Under the pieces are notes generated by a model. It was not told where the DNA came from, did not search any database, and worked only from the letters and a program-made list of their open reading frames with translations. A program made the translations under genes and the position numbers. DNA of 34,462 nt from an uncultured Desulfovibrio sp. (lineage in GTDB: Bacteria; Desulfobacterota; Desulfovibrionia; Desulfovibrionales; Desulfovibrionaceae). Location of the stretch: contig NZ_CALUWS010000029.1 of NCBI RefSeq assembly GCF_944324525.1, forward strand, positions 1 to 34,462, read 5' to 3'. Of the stretch, positions 1 to 8,559 are shown in pieces (within the stretch, counting starts at the first letter, position 1; each line of letters starts with the position of its first letter).

Positions 1-5
1 GGCTT

Positions 6-56
6 GGGGGGAGGGGAACCCCCACCCGCGCTAGGCGAGGGGGTTCCCCTCCCCCC
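6..56. repeat. Long GC-rich inverted repeat downstream of cbiFGH
   Basis: Two perfect 18-base arms (6-23 and 39-56) flank a 15-base loop. The hairpin lies 37 bases past the cbiFGH stop and may stop minus-strand transcription, but there is no T-run on the correct side; the A-run follows it on the plus strand. Its core (TTGGGGGGAGGGGAACC) closely matches the core of the repeats at 15823 and 34411, so it may be the end of another copy of that family cut by the window edge. Confidence 0.5.
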
Positions 57-92
57 TAAAAAAACACGCTCCCCGCCATGCCCGCCGCGGCA

Positions 93-2702
93 TCAGGCTT
101 TGCCGTCCAGATATTTTTCCACATAGCCGCGGGCCTCGTAGAGCGCGCCGTCCTCGTAAAGGGTGCGGGCGCTGCCCATGAGCACGAGGGTGGACATGTC
201 CACGTCGTCCGCGGGGAAGTCGGCCAGCCTGCCGACCCAGCGTTCTTCCTGCGGGCGGCCGGCGTTCTTCACCCAGGCGCAGAGCAGGTCCTCCCCGCGT
301 TCTTCACGGAAGATGCGCAGCGCCTCTTCCAGCAGATGGCGGCGCTTGCGGCCGGCGGGATTGTACAGGGTCACCGGCAGGGCGGAGGCGGCCACGGCCC
401 GCAGGTTGCGGCGCACCTCGTCGGCGGGCACCAGCAGATCCGAGAGGCTGACCAGCGAAAAGCCGTTCTGCAGAGGCGCGCCCAGCGACGCGGCGGCGAT
501 ATTGGCGGCCGTGATGCCGGGCAGCACCGTTATGGGGATGCCGTGGAAGGCCTCCTCGCGGGAACGCAGCTCGAACAGCAGGCCCGCCATGGCCAGAATG
601 CCGGGATCGCCGGAGCAGACCATGCAGACCGTATGCCCGGCGGCGGCGCTTTCCAGCGTGCGGCGGCAGCGTTCGACCTCGCCCATCATGCCGTTCTGGA
701 TCACTTCGCGGTTGCCGATGCGCTGCCGGATGAAGTTCAGATAGGGGCCGTATCCGGCCAGCACGTCGCTGTCCGCGATGGCCGCGCTGACCTGCGGGGT
801 GATCTGCGCCTCGTCGCCGGAGCCGAGGCCCACCACCAGCACCCGGCCGCCGGAGCGTGAGGGGCCTGCCAGATGAGGCAGGCGGGCCAGCGCCAGGGTG
901 ACGCCCTCCCCGACGATCTTGGGCTGGAGGAGACGCCCGCCCTTGCCGGCGGAGAGCAGGCAGGCGGCCTCGCTGACCGAGGCGGTGCCCACACGATCCC
1001 GCACCGTGGCCGAAGGCGTGGGCACGGGCACTTCGTCGAGCTTGTCGGCGGGGTGGAGGTCCAGCGGTATCCCCCATTCCCGCGCCAGGGCAAGGATGGC
1101 TTCCTCGTCGGCCTTGATGTCGCAGGAGGCCAGCCGGGCGATCTGCCGGGGCGCGATCCCCAGCCGGGCAAGGCAGGCTTCCGCCTCGCGCCGCAGCGTT
1201 TCCGGGGCCGTGCCGCGACGGCAGCCCAGGCCCAGCACAAGGGCGCGGCTTGTGATGTCCAGATGTTCCACCCCGGCGGGCACGCTGCCTTCCGCATCCC
1301 AGAGCACGGCGCGCGGGGTGTTGATATCCTCGGCCCGCGCCGCAAAGACCACCTGACCGGTGGCGGCGAAATGGGCGTCGTAGATGTCGCGCGGGCCGCA
1401 GAAGGTGATGCTTTCGCCGGCCAGCAGGGCCGCATTGAGGGGCCGGATGGCATTGACCGTCAGCACGCGGGCCTGGAGGCGGGCCGCCACTTCGTCAAAG
1501 GCGGGCAGGCCGTTCACGTCCGTCGCCGTGCCGATGACCGCCTGACCGCCGGTAAGGCGGGCGATGCGCCGGGCCAGCCGGTTGGCCCCGCCCAGATGGC
1601 CGGAGGTGAGGCTGATGATGTGGCTGCCGCTTTCCGGGCAGGCCAGCACCGCCGGGTCCGTGGATTTGTCTTCCAGCAGGGGCGCGATCTTGCGCACGGC
1701 GATGCCGGTGGCGCTGATGAAGACATGGGCCGCGAACTGCCGCCAGTTCGCCCGCAGGGCGGCGTCGAAACCGTCGCCCGGCAGATGGACGATACCGGCG
1801 GCGGCCTCCTCCTCGCTCAGGGGGCGGGTGGAGAAGATGCGTACGGGCAGATCGAGCCCGGCCGCCATCTCGCGGGCCCGTACGAGACCTTTGGCCGTAA
1901 AGGCGTAGAGGGCGCAAAGACCATCGAAGTGCTCCGCGGGCAGGTGATTGCGGTAGCCGTGCGAGAATTGCGCGTCATACAGGCGAGACGAACTTTCGTG
2001 CGGGCGCAGGGCCTCGCCCACGAGGATGAGGGCCTGACGGCCGATGCCCGCCGCTTCCACCTGCGCGGCGATGTCCGCGAGGCTGCCGCGCAGGACGCGC
2101 TCATCCGGCCAGGAGGCACGGTAGACCACCGCCGCCGGCGTCTCGGGCGCAAGGCCGCCTTCCTTCATGAGGCGGGCCGACAGCGCGGCGATGTGGCCCG
2201 TACTGAGGAAGAAGGCCAGCGTGGCCCCGGTGCGGGCGAAGGCCGCGGCGTCCTCGGAAGCGGGCATGGGCGTGCGGCCGGGCGTGCGGGTGAGGACCAC
2301 GCTCTGGCTGCCGTCCGGGCAGGTCAATTCGCAGCCCAGCGCGGCGGCCGCGGCAAAAACGCTGCTGACCCCCGGCACGATGACGCTTTGGATGCCGCGT
2401 TCGGCGAGGCCGCGTATCTGCTCGTTGATGGCGCCGTACATGGCCGGGTCGCCGGTGTGCAGGCGCACGACCTTCTGTCCCGCTTCGGCGGCCTCACTCA
2501 GGCAGTCCACCTGCGCCGCCAGGTCCATGCCGGCGCTGTCGAGGCGGCGGCAGGAGGGCTTGCAGCAGGCCAGATGGCCGGGATTGACCAGCGAACCGGC
2601 ATAGAGCACGAGGTCCGCTTCTTCCAGCAGACGGCGGCCGCGAACGGTGATGAGGTCTTCCGCGCCCGGACCGGCGCCCACAAAGTTGACGATGCTTTTC
2701 AT
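93..2702 (-). CDS. cbiFGH: Trifunctional cobalamin biosynthesis protein CbiF-CbiG-CbiH
   Basis: An 869-residue fusion of three consecutive enzymes of the anaerobic corrin ring pathway. Residues about 1-250 are a SAM-dependent tetrapyrrole methylase like CbiF/CobM (cobalt-precorrin-4 C11-methyltransferase), with the N-terminal VGAGPGAEDL loop and the HTGDPAMYG motif. Residues about 255-615 resemble CbiG (cobalt-precorrin-5A hydrolase), with ISATGIAVRKIAP and TSGHLGGAN. Residues about 620-869 are a second methylase like CbiH/CobJ (precorrin-3B C17-methyltransferase), with VVGLGSGD and CSGDPGI. The start overlaps the stop of cbiDET as ATGA, so the two genes are translationally coupled. The three activities are usually separate proteins of 240-350 residues each, so the length fits a complete triple fusion. 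It ends in TGA. Confidence 0.93.
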   Translation of the reverse strand: MKSIVNFVGAGPGAEDLITVRGRRLLEEADLVLYAGSLVNPGHLACCKPSCRRLDSAGMDLAAQVDCLSEAAEAGQKVVRLHTGDPAMYGAINEQIRGLAERGIQSVIVPGVSSVFAAAAALGCELTCPDGSQSVVLTRTPGRTPMPASEDAAAFARTGATLAFFLSTGHIAALSARLMKEGGLAPETPAAVVYRASWPDERVLRGSLADIAAQVEAAGIGRQALILVGEALRPHESSSRLYDAQFSHGYRNHLPAEHFDGLCALYAFTAKGLVRAREMAAGLDLPVRIFSTRPLSEEEAAAGIVHLPGDGFDAALRANWRQFAAHVFISATGIAVRKIAPLLEDKSTDPAVLACPESGSHIISLTSGHLGGANRLARRIARLTGGQAVIGTATDVNGLPAFDEVAARLQARVLTVNAIRPLNAALLAGESITFCGPRDIYDAHFAATGQVVFAARAEDINTPRAVLWDAEGSVPAGVEHLDITSRALVLGLGCRRGTAPETLRREAEACLARLGIAPRQIARLASCDIKADEEAILALAREWGIPLDLHPADKLDEVPVPTPSATVRDRVGTASVSEAACLLSAGKGGRLLQPKIVGEGVTLALARLPHLAGPSRSGGRVLVVGLGSGDEAQITPQVSAAIADSDVLAGYGPYLNFIRQRIGNREVIQNGMMGEVERCRRTLESAAAGHTVCMVCSGDPGILAMAGLLFELRSREEAFHGIPITVLPGITAANIAAASLGAPLQNGFSLVSLSDLLVPADEVRRNLRAVAASALPVTLYNPAGRKRRHLLEEALRIFREERGEDLLCAWVKNAGRPQEERWVGRLADFPADDVDMSTLVLMGSARTLYEDGALYEARGYVEKYLDGKA

Positions 2703-5251
2703 GCCTGAGCCTCTTTCTGGAAGGTGAAGATATGGATGGTGTGCTGTGGGCTGAGGTGCCGGTGCACGCGGGCAAGGGGAGCCTCAACGGCCACGTCCAG
2801 ACGGCAGATGCCCGTGCGCCGTTCCGGGGACCAGTGCAGCAGATCGGCAAAGCTCTGCAGGGTGACGGACGAGGCCACCAGCAGACCGCCGGGCCGCAGA
2901 CGCTCCATGCAGGCCGTCAGCAGGTCGGGCAGCTCTCGCCCTCCGCCGCCGAGAAATATCCTGTCCGGGTCGGGCAGGGCGTCCGGCTCACCGTCGGGCA
3001 GGCGTGCCAGGGCCAGCGCCTCGCCCGTGCGGACGCCGTAGTTGGCCACGCCGAGCCGGCGGGCATTGCGCTCCATGAGGGCCACGCGTTCGGCCTTGCG
3101 TTCCACGCCCACCACGCGCAGGCCGGGACAGAGCGCCGCGGCTTCCAGTCCCACGGAGCCGCTGCCCGCGCCCATGTCCCACAGGACGCCCCAATGCGGC
3201 AGGCGCAGACGGGAAAGGATGACCGCCCGCACGTCCGGAGCGGTGATGAGGTGGGCCTCGTGCGCGTAGACTTCATCCGGCAGGCCCAGGGCCAGCAGGG
3301 GCGGCAGGGCCGCTTCGTCCGGCGTGTCCGCCTGCTGTTCCAGCAGCACCAGCAGGGAGGTGGGCCCGCAGGTCAGGGCCGCGATCTCGCGCAGCGGGGC
3401 CTGCACAAGGCGTTCCTCCGGGCTGCCCAGCCGTTCGGCCATGACGGCCGCCCGTCCGGCGGCCTCGGGATGCGTCTCCAGCACGGCGCGGGCGATGGCG
3501 TCCGCCGTGTGGCGGCTGCCCGCGTAGATGACGGTGAGGGGCCATTGCGCGATCTGCCGGGCCGGGATGTCCTCCCCGGAGTGGACGCAGAAAAGGCGGG
3601 CCTCCTGCCAGGGGCGGCCGAGGCGGTGGAAAAGCGCCTGAAAGGCCGTTGGGCCGGGATGGAAAAGGAGATTGTCGCCCGGCCGGGCCAGCGAGGAGAG
3701 GGTGCCGCCGAAACCGTGATACAGGGCGTCCCCGGAGGCCAGCACCGCGATGCGCTCCCCGCCCCGGCTGCGCCGGAGGATCTCCCCGGCGTCCTGTCGG
3801 GCATGGGCCGCGATGACGTGCGTTTCCTTCAGGGGCAGGGGGCAGGCCTCCAGCAGCGAATGCGAAGCATAGACCGCATCGGCCCGCGTGAGCAGGTCCC
3901 GCGTGGCCTCGTCCTCAGGAAAGCCGATGCCGCAGGAGATGACGTCCACCTGTCCGTTGCACCGGTTCTCCGGACGGAGGAAATAGTCCGTTCCCACGCT
4001 TTCCGGCGGGTCGGCCTGCCGGACGGGCTGTCCTGCCGCCGCCGGGAGGTCTTCCGCCAAAGAGGCGGCGTCCGGCAGCGCATCCGGGCCGTTCGTCAGG
4101 GCGGAAGAAGGGGCGGGAGCGGGGACGGCGCCGGCCGGGAGGGCCTCCTCGAAAAGAAAGCTGCCGTCAAAGTCGAAGACCAGCAGGCGCAGGGCCGGGG
4201 AGGCGGGACAATGCCGGGCAAGCTGCTCCAGCGCCAGACGGGCGAGACGGCGCAGCAGGGCCGGACGCGCATCGTCGGGCAGGGACAGCAGGGCCTCACG
4301 CACGGAGACGCTGTGCGCCAGCGCCTCATGCAGGGCCGTGGCTTCCGGCAGGCAGCGCCGTACCTCGGCGCGCAGCAGCGCCATGTCCTGCTGGTTTTTG
4401 GCGGCATGGGTATTGCGGAAACCGGCGGCGTACTTGCAGAGCTTGCCCGCCATACAGGCCACCACCACTTCCTCCATCTTGAGGCGGCAGGCCAGCCCCA
4501 GACTTTCGGCGATGAAATCCCCGATGCAGACGAAGGCGCTTTCCGGCAGATCCGGCAGGCAGCGTCCGGCTCCCTTGCGGGTGCGGCCGCCGGTGCAGAA
4601 GACCATGCTGCGGCCGCCGTCGCGGGCGTGGCCCTCCACGCAGATGCGGATGGTCGCGAGGTAGGCTTCGTGACTGTAGGGGCGCACCAGCCCCGTGGTG
4701 CCGAGCAGGGAGAGCCCACCCTCGATGCCCAGTTGCGGATTGAGCGTATGCCGCGCCAGTTCGACGCCTTCGGGGATGCTGATCTCCAGCAGCCAACAGC
4801 CGGAGCGCAGTCCGGCCCGACAGAGATTGTCCGTCAGCATGCGGCGCGGGCCGCTGTTGATGGCCCAGTGCCCCGGTTCGCAGTCCAGCCCGGCCCGGGT
4901 GCAGAGACCGATGCCCGTGCCGCCGCGCAGGATGAGGTCGGCGTCGGCCACCCGCAGGAAGTAGTCTTCCGGGCGGCATTCGTCGGGCGTGGCGGCGCGC
5001 AGCCGGGCGCAGACGGTGGCCCCGTGGGTGCAGTCGGGATCATCCCCGCCGTTCTTGCGGATGCAGGCCATGTAGGGAGAGGGGGGCGGCAGCAGCGGCA
5101 GACGGCGCTGCCGGCCGTCGGAGAAATGCAGGCTGACGCTCTCCGCCTGTACGCCGTCCCGCAGGCGCAACCAGGCCGCCACGGCCACTGCCGCGGCGCA
5201 GGCGCCCGTGGAATAGCCCCAGCGCAGGCGTGTATGCTCTTTGCTCACCAT
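2699..5251 (-). CDS. cbiDET: Trifunctional cobalamin biosynthesis protein CbiD-CbiE-CbiT
   Basis: An 850-residue fusion. Residues about 1-370 are CbiD (cobalt-precorrin-5B C1-methyltransferase), starting with the family hallmark GYSTGACAAAA-like segment. A low-complexity Pro/Ala linker (about 370-420) leads to CbiE (C5-methyltransferase; GIGFPEDEAT, VLASGDALYHG). Residues about 650-850 are CbiT, the C15-methyltransferase/decarboxylase with a Rossmann SAM site (WDMGAGSGSVGLEAA). CbiE-CbiT fusions (CobL type) are common; adding CbiD at the front is less so. No clear Shine-Dalgarno sequence precedes the chosen ATG, and the gene begins 44 bases after cbiC, so coupling from cbiC or a nearby GTG start is possible. 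It ends in TGA overlapping the ATG of cbiFGH. Confidence 0.93.
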   Translation of the reverse strand: MVSKEHTRLRWGYSTGACAAAVAVAAWLRLRDGVQAESVSLHFSDGRQRRLPLLPPPSPYMACIRKNGGDDPDCTHGATVCARLRAATPDECRPEDYFLRVADADLILRGGTGIGLCTRAGLDCEPGHWAINSGPRRMLTDNLCRAGLRSGCWLLEISIPEGVELARHTLNPQLGIEGGLSLLGTTGLVRPYSHEAYLATIRICVEGHARDGGRSMVFCTGGRTRKGAGRCLPDLPESAFVCIGDFIAESLGLACRLKMEEVVVACMAGKLCKYAAGFRNTHAAKNQQDMALLRAEVRRCLPEATALHEALAHSVSVREALLSLPDDARPALLRRLARLALEQLARHCPASPALRLLVFDFDGSFLFEEALPAGAVPAPAPSSALTNGPDALPDAASLAEDLPAAAGQPVRQADPPESVGTDYFLRPENRCNGQVDVISCGIGFPEDEATRDLLTRADAVYASHSLLEACPLPLKETHVIAAHARQDAGEILRRSRGGERIAVLASGDALYHGFGGTLSSLARPGDNLLFHPGPTAFQALFHRLGRPWQEARLFCVHSGEDIPARQIAQWPLTVIYAGSRHTADAIARAVLETHPEAAGRAAVMAERLGSPEERLVQAPLREIAALTCGPTSLLVLLEQQADTPDEAALPPLLALGLPDEVYAHEAHLITAPDVRAVILSRLRLPHWGVLWDMGAGSGSVGLEAAALCPGLRVVGVERKAERVALMERNARRLGVANYGVRTGEALALARLPDGEPDALPDPDRIFLGGGGRELPDLLTACMERLRPGGLLVASSVTLQSFADLLHWSPERRTGICRLDVAVEAPLARVHRHLSPQHTIHIFTFQKEAQA

Positions 5252-5295
5252 AACGGATCAGCCGACGTGCGGTACAAAGGGGGAGAGGCCGGGCC

Positions 5296-5937
5296 TCAGG
5301 CGCTCTCCATGACGGCGTGCAGGGTGGCCACGGCCAGCGCGCTGCCGCCGCGCCGTCCTTCCAGCACGATCTGCGGCACGTTGCAGCGGGCCAGCAGTTC
5401 CTTGGATTCCACCACGTTGACGAAGCCCACCGGCATGCCGACCACCAGCGCCGGGCGCACGTCCTCCTCCAGGATATAGCGGGCGATGCGGGCCAGCGCC
5501 AGCGGCGCATTGCCGATGAGGACGATGGCCCCCGGCAGCAGGGGCCGCGCTTTCTCGGCGCTGCACAGGGCGCGGGCGCAGCCTTCGGCCCTGGCGCGGG
5601 CCGCGACGTCGGGGTCGCTGATGTAGCAGTGCAGATCCCCGGCGGCGTAGTCCGGGTGCAGGCGGCGCAGCCGCTCCAGCGAAAGGCCGGAGCGCAGCAT
5701 GCTGGAATCCGTGAAAATGGGGGCATGCGCCCGCAGGGCCCGCAGGCCCGCCTGCACGGCATCATGCCGGAAGACCAGGGTATCGGCTATGTGCAGGTCG
5801 GCGGTGGTGTGGATGAGGCGTCGGGCCACGCGCCACTCTTCCGCAGGCATGTCGCGATGGCGGGGATATTCCGCCTCGATGCAACGGAAGCTTTCCTGTT
5901 CGATCTCCGCGCCACTGAGGTTCCAGCGTATTTCCAT
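5296..5937 (-). CDS. cbiC: Cobalt-precorrin-8 methylmutase CbiC
   Basis: A 213-residue protein of the CbiC/CobH family, which moves the C11 methyl group to C12 to give cobyrinate (hydrogenobyrinate in the aerobic route). The N-terminal half carries the family pattern around RRLIHTTAD, with the conserved His proposed as the catalytic acid, and the middle has VGMPVGFVNVVESK. The length is typical. A GGAG lies five bases before the ATG. It starts 13 bases after the cbiL stop and is followed 44 bases later by cbiDET, so all four cbi genes look like one operon. Confidence 0.93.
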   Translation of the reverse strand: MEIRWNLSGAEIEQESFRCIEAEYPRHRDMPAEEWRVARRLIHTTADLHIADTLVFRHDAVQAGLRALRAHAPIFTDSSMLRSGLSLERLRRLHPDYAAGDLHCYISDPDVAARARAEGCARALCSAEKARPLLPGAIVLIGNAPLALARIARYILEEDVRPALVVGMPVGFVNVVESKELLARCNVPQIVLEGRRGGSALAVATLHAVMESA

Positions 5938-5950
5938 ACAGGCTCCGGGC

Positions 5951-6652
5951 TTACTTTTTCTTGACGAGCATGAGGGAAAGGTAGGTCTCCGGGCGCTCCG
6001 CGATGGACGGCAGGTCCTTCAGGATGCATTCGTCCGGCATGGAAAGATGCTCGCCGTAGAGAATCTCCACGTCCTCTTCACGGGAAAGGCGTTCGAGCAA
6101 CGCCTTGCGGCTGCGGTAGGTCTTGAGGAGGACGGTGGTCGAACCGGCGGGGAACTGGATGCTCTCGGCCATGTCCGCCCGGAAGGAGGGGACGATGCGC
6201 AGCTGCTGGCCGTTCTCCACCAGCACGGTCCTGGCCTTGGCGGCAAAGGTCGCAAAGGAGGTGATGCCGGGGACGATCTCCACGTCAAGCTCGGGATGCT
6301 GCTGCCGGATGATGCGCAGCACATAGCCGAACGTGCTGTAGGTCATGGCGTCGCCAAGCGTGGCGAAGGCGCAGTTGCGCCCGGCGCGCAGCTCCGTCAG
6401 GATGGCGGCGGCGTTCTCCTCCACCTGGGCCTGACGCACGGCGGCGTCCCGGGACATGCTGAACACGAGCTGGCGGATCTCCCCACGCGGGGAGAGGGAT
6501 TCCACCACGCTCCGGGAGGTGCTGTCCGCGGCATTGGCTGAGATGACGGTAAAGATGACGTCGGCTCCGCGCAGCACTTCCGCGGCGCGAAACGTCAGGT
6601 ATCGGGGGTCTCCGGGGCCGATGCCGACTCCGTACAGGCTACCGAGCTTCAT
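5951..6652 (-). CDS. cbiL: Precorrin-2/cobalt-factor II C20-methyltransferase CbiL
   Basis: A 233-residue SAM-dependent tetrapyrrole methylase. The start is taken at the ATG reading MKLGSLYGVGIGPGDP, because an AAGGAA sits six bases upstream and the glycine-rich GIGPGDP loop belongs at the very N-terminus of this family; an ATG 60 bases further upstream would add an unrelated stretch. ATLGDAMTYSTFGY is the family's second SAM-binding motif. It is the first gene of the cbi operon, lying after the terminator-like hairpins of the mtt operon. I see no cobalamin riboswitch consensus upstream. It ends in TAA. Confidence 0.92.
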   Translation of the reverse strand: MKLGSLYGVGIGPGDPRYLTFRAAEVLRGADVIFTVISANAADSTSRSVVESLSPRGEIRQLVFSMSRDAAVRQAQVEENAAAILTELRAGRNCAFATLGDAMTYSTFGYVLRIIRQQHPELDVEIVPGITSFATFAAKARTVLVENGQQLRIVPSFRADMAESIQFPAGSTTVLLKTYRSRKALLERLSREEDVEILYGEHLSMPDECILKDLPSIAERPETYLSLMLVKKK

Positions 6653-6850
6653 GAACTGTTCCTTCGTGGCAGAGGGGATGTGCGTACATCCGCCCTGCGG
6701 TATGAATGACATGTCGAAGACGGGGCGGCCAGCTCCGCCGGGTTGCTGCCGCCGTCTTCCGTCCTCCCCTGGGGACGTCCGTCGGAGCGCCCCCGGGAAT
6801 AAGGACTGAAAATGCCGCGCATGTCAATAAAACATCAGCAAGGATCTTGC
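6653..6850 (-). promoter_or_regulatory. Leader region of the cbi operon
   Basis: About 200 bases between the mtt operon hairpins and cbiL. On the minus strand a TTGACA (6827-6822) is followed at 17 bases by CCTTAT, a mediocre match to a -10 box, so a housekeeping promoter is possible but weak. The leader is GC-rich with small inverted repeats, but none of the conserved cobalamin-riboswitch boxes is evident. Confidence 0.25.
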
Positions 6851-6905
6851 GGCGGACCTGCCGCGGGGGTCCGCCATCGGCGCGGCGGGGCAGCCCCGCC
6901 GCGCC
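6851..6905 (-). terminator. Tandem hairpins ending the mtt operon
   Basis: Immediately after the mttB stop codon there are two perfect stem-loops: a 12-bp stem with a 3-base loop (arms 6879-6890 and 6894-6905), and an 8-bp stem (arms 6851-6858 and 6868-6875). There is no T-run, so termination may be Rho-assisted, or the structure may stabilise the transcript 3' end. The region would be translated if the terminal TAG of mttB were read as Pyl. Confidence 0.55.
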
Positions 6906-6934
6906 GGAACCACGGCCCCGTGAGGGGCAAGCGG

Positions 6935-8455
6935 CTAGAAGAGGTTGTTGTCGATAAAGCGCTTGTCTTCCTTGCCCTTCCAGAAGTCGGCCACGCCGAG
7001 CTCTTCTTCGGCTTCCACGAGGATGTCGCGGATGGCCTTGACCTGAGCCGGGCTGAGGGGGTTCTTCTGCTTGTGCGTGGCAAGGATCTCCTTGGCGCGC
7101 TCGCGGGCCTGTTCGTACAGGTCCGGCTTGCCGGAACGCACCCACATGTCGTAATTCTCGCGGTTCATCAGGCGGTAGGTGCTCAGTTCGCCCAGATGCT
7201 CCATGGTATCCATTTCGGCGAGATAGGTGCCGAAGGGGCCGACTTCCTTGATCATGTCCGTGCAGAGGGTCGTGGCGTCAACCTTGAAGCCTGCCAGCAT
7301 GCGCAGCACATAATCAATGACTTCGTCGTCCACAAGCAGGGTCGGGATGTCGAACGTAATGCCCGTCTCAAGCATGCCCTGACCGAAAAGAACACTGGCA
7401 CCTGCCAGAGCGGTCATCAGGCGGTTGAGCGCGCGTTCGGCGCCGGCCTGCATGTCATTGCACTTGCTATCCGTCTAGCCACCGGCAATGTAGCTGGGGA
7501 TATTGTAGTATTTGGACATGCGCGCATGGGCGGCGTTGAGGACGAAGACCTCGGGAGCGCCCACGAGCGAAAGGCCTTTCTTCATGTCCATCACGCAGGC
7601 GGAAGAACCGTAGAAGGTGGGATTGCCCTTCCTCACGCACTGCATCAGGGTGTTGAAGGCCAGGAAGTCGGCGTTATGCACGGCCACGCTGCCCGCATAG
7701 TGGATGGGGGAGGTGGCCCCCTGCTGCACCATGACGAGGATGTGGTTGGGCAGGCCGGCTTCGGACACGATCATGGCGTTCTCGCACGCTTCCTCGGAGA
7801 TGCGCAGCGGGCTGATGGTCGTGTGGTTGAAGGCCGTACGCGGACGCTTCCGCAGCTCTTCCTTGCCGCCCACGGCGACTTCGGCCATCTGGATCATCTT
7901 TTTCGTCTGGAAGGGCGAACCGGAGACCAGATGCATGGGCTTGCTCGTGTAGCAGAGGGCCACTTCCGCATTGTGCATGGAAGCGGACTCGCTCGGCACG
8001 TCCTGCGGGCCGATGGCGCGGTTGTAGATGTGCACGTTGTCGAGCGCATCGACCACGCGCACGATGTCCACCGCGTCCTGCTTGATGGTGGAACGGCGTT
8101 CGCCGGTGTTCATGTCCAGCGTGTAGATGCCTTCACCGAAGTTGGAGGCATACACCTGGTCCTGGGCCATGTGGATATCGTCTTCTTCGGTTCTGCCGTA
8201 ATGCACGAATTCCGAAGGGACGGCTTCCAGCATGTCCTCGACCAGATGACGCGGGAAGTGGGTGCAGCCTTCGCTGTCTTCCCAGCAGCCGTGGTCGCGA
8301 AGCACTTCGCGGGCCTTTTCGCTGCCGAAGGAGACGCCGCGATCCTTGAGCACTTCAAGGGAGGCTTCATGGATTTTTTCACAGTCCTTTTCGCGCAGGA
8401 AGTTCAGCGAAACGCCGACGCCGCCCGTAAGACTGGAATGCGCCCATCTTTTCAT
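6935..8455 (-). CDS. mttB: Trimethylamine:corrinoid methyltransferase MttB with in-frame Pyl codon (copy 1)
   Basis: A full-length MttB of 506 residues if the TAG at 7475-7477 is read as pyrrolysine (residue 327). The first 326 residues end in SYIAGG, and the frame continues after TAG with TDSKCNDMQAG and a normal C-terminal half, exactly where MttB proteins carry Pyl. Gene finders would split it at the TAG. MttB transfers a methyl group from trimethylamine to the Co(I) corrinoid of MttC; Pyl is thought to bind and orient the amine. It is the last gene of the mtt operon, 104 bases after the RamA-like gene. The ATG is preceded by a weak GAGG. Unusually, its terminal stop is also TAG (6935-6937); reading through it would add 36 residues up to a TGA. 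A second copy lies at 27468. Confidence 0.93.
7475..7477 (-). other. Amber codon predicted to encode pyrrolysine, mttB copy 1
   Basis: TAG in frame at codon 327, flanked by MttB-conserved sequence on both sides (AGG before, TDSK after). The sense codon following it is ACG. The window also holds a complete pyl gene set. Confidence 0.93.
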
Positions 8456-8559
8456 AAGAGACCTCGCTCAAAAAGAAAGTGGGATGTGCGTTGGGGCGGG
8501 ATATCCGCCCGGCCTCTGCCATTGTGTGCAGCACCAGATGGAGCCTGCCGCGGCTCCCC

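Noticed and set aside
873-2708. Long plus-strand open frame opposite cbiFGH (and a similar one at 2732-5479 opposite cbiDET)
   Set aside because: Arises from GC-rich third positions of the real minus-strand genes; composition is rich in Gly, Arg, Gln and Ala, with no domain motifs or ribosome sites.
6653-6712. Longer start for CbiL (20 additional residues)
   Set aside because: The additional residues have no family match and the internal ATG has a well-placed AAGGAA.
6653-6850. Cobalamin riboswitch in front of cbiL
   Set aside because: Expected for a cbi operon, but the conserved boxes (such as the GCCACTG core) are not present on the minus strand.
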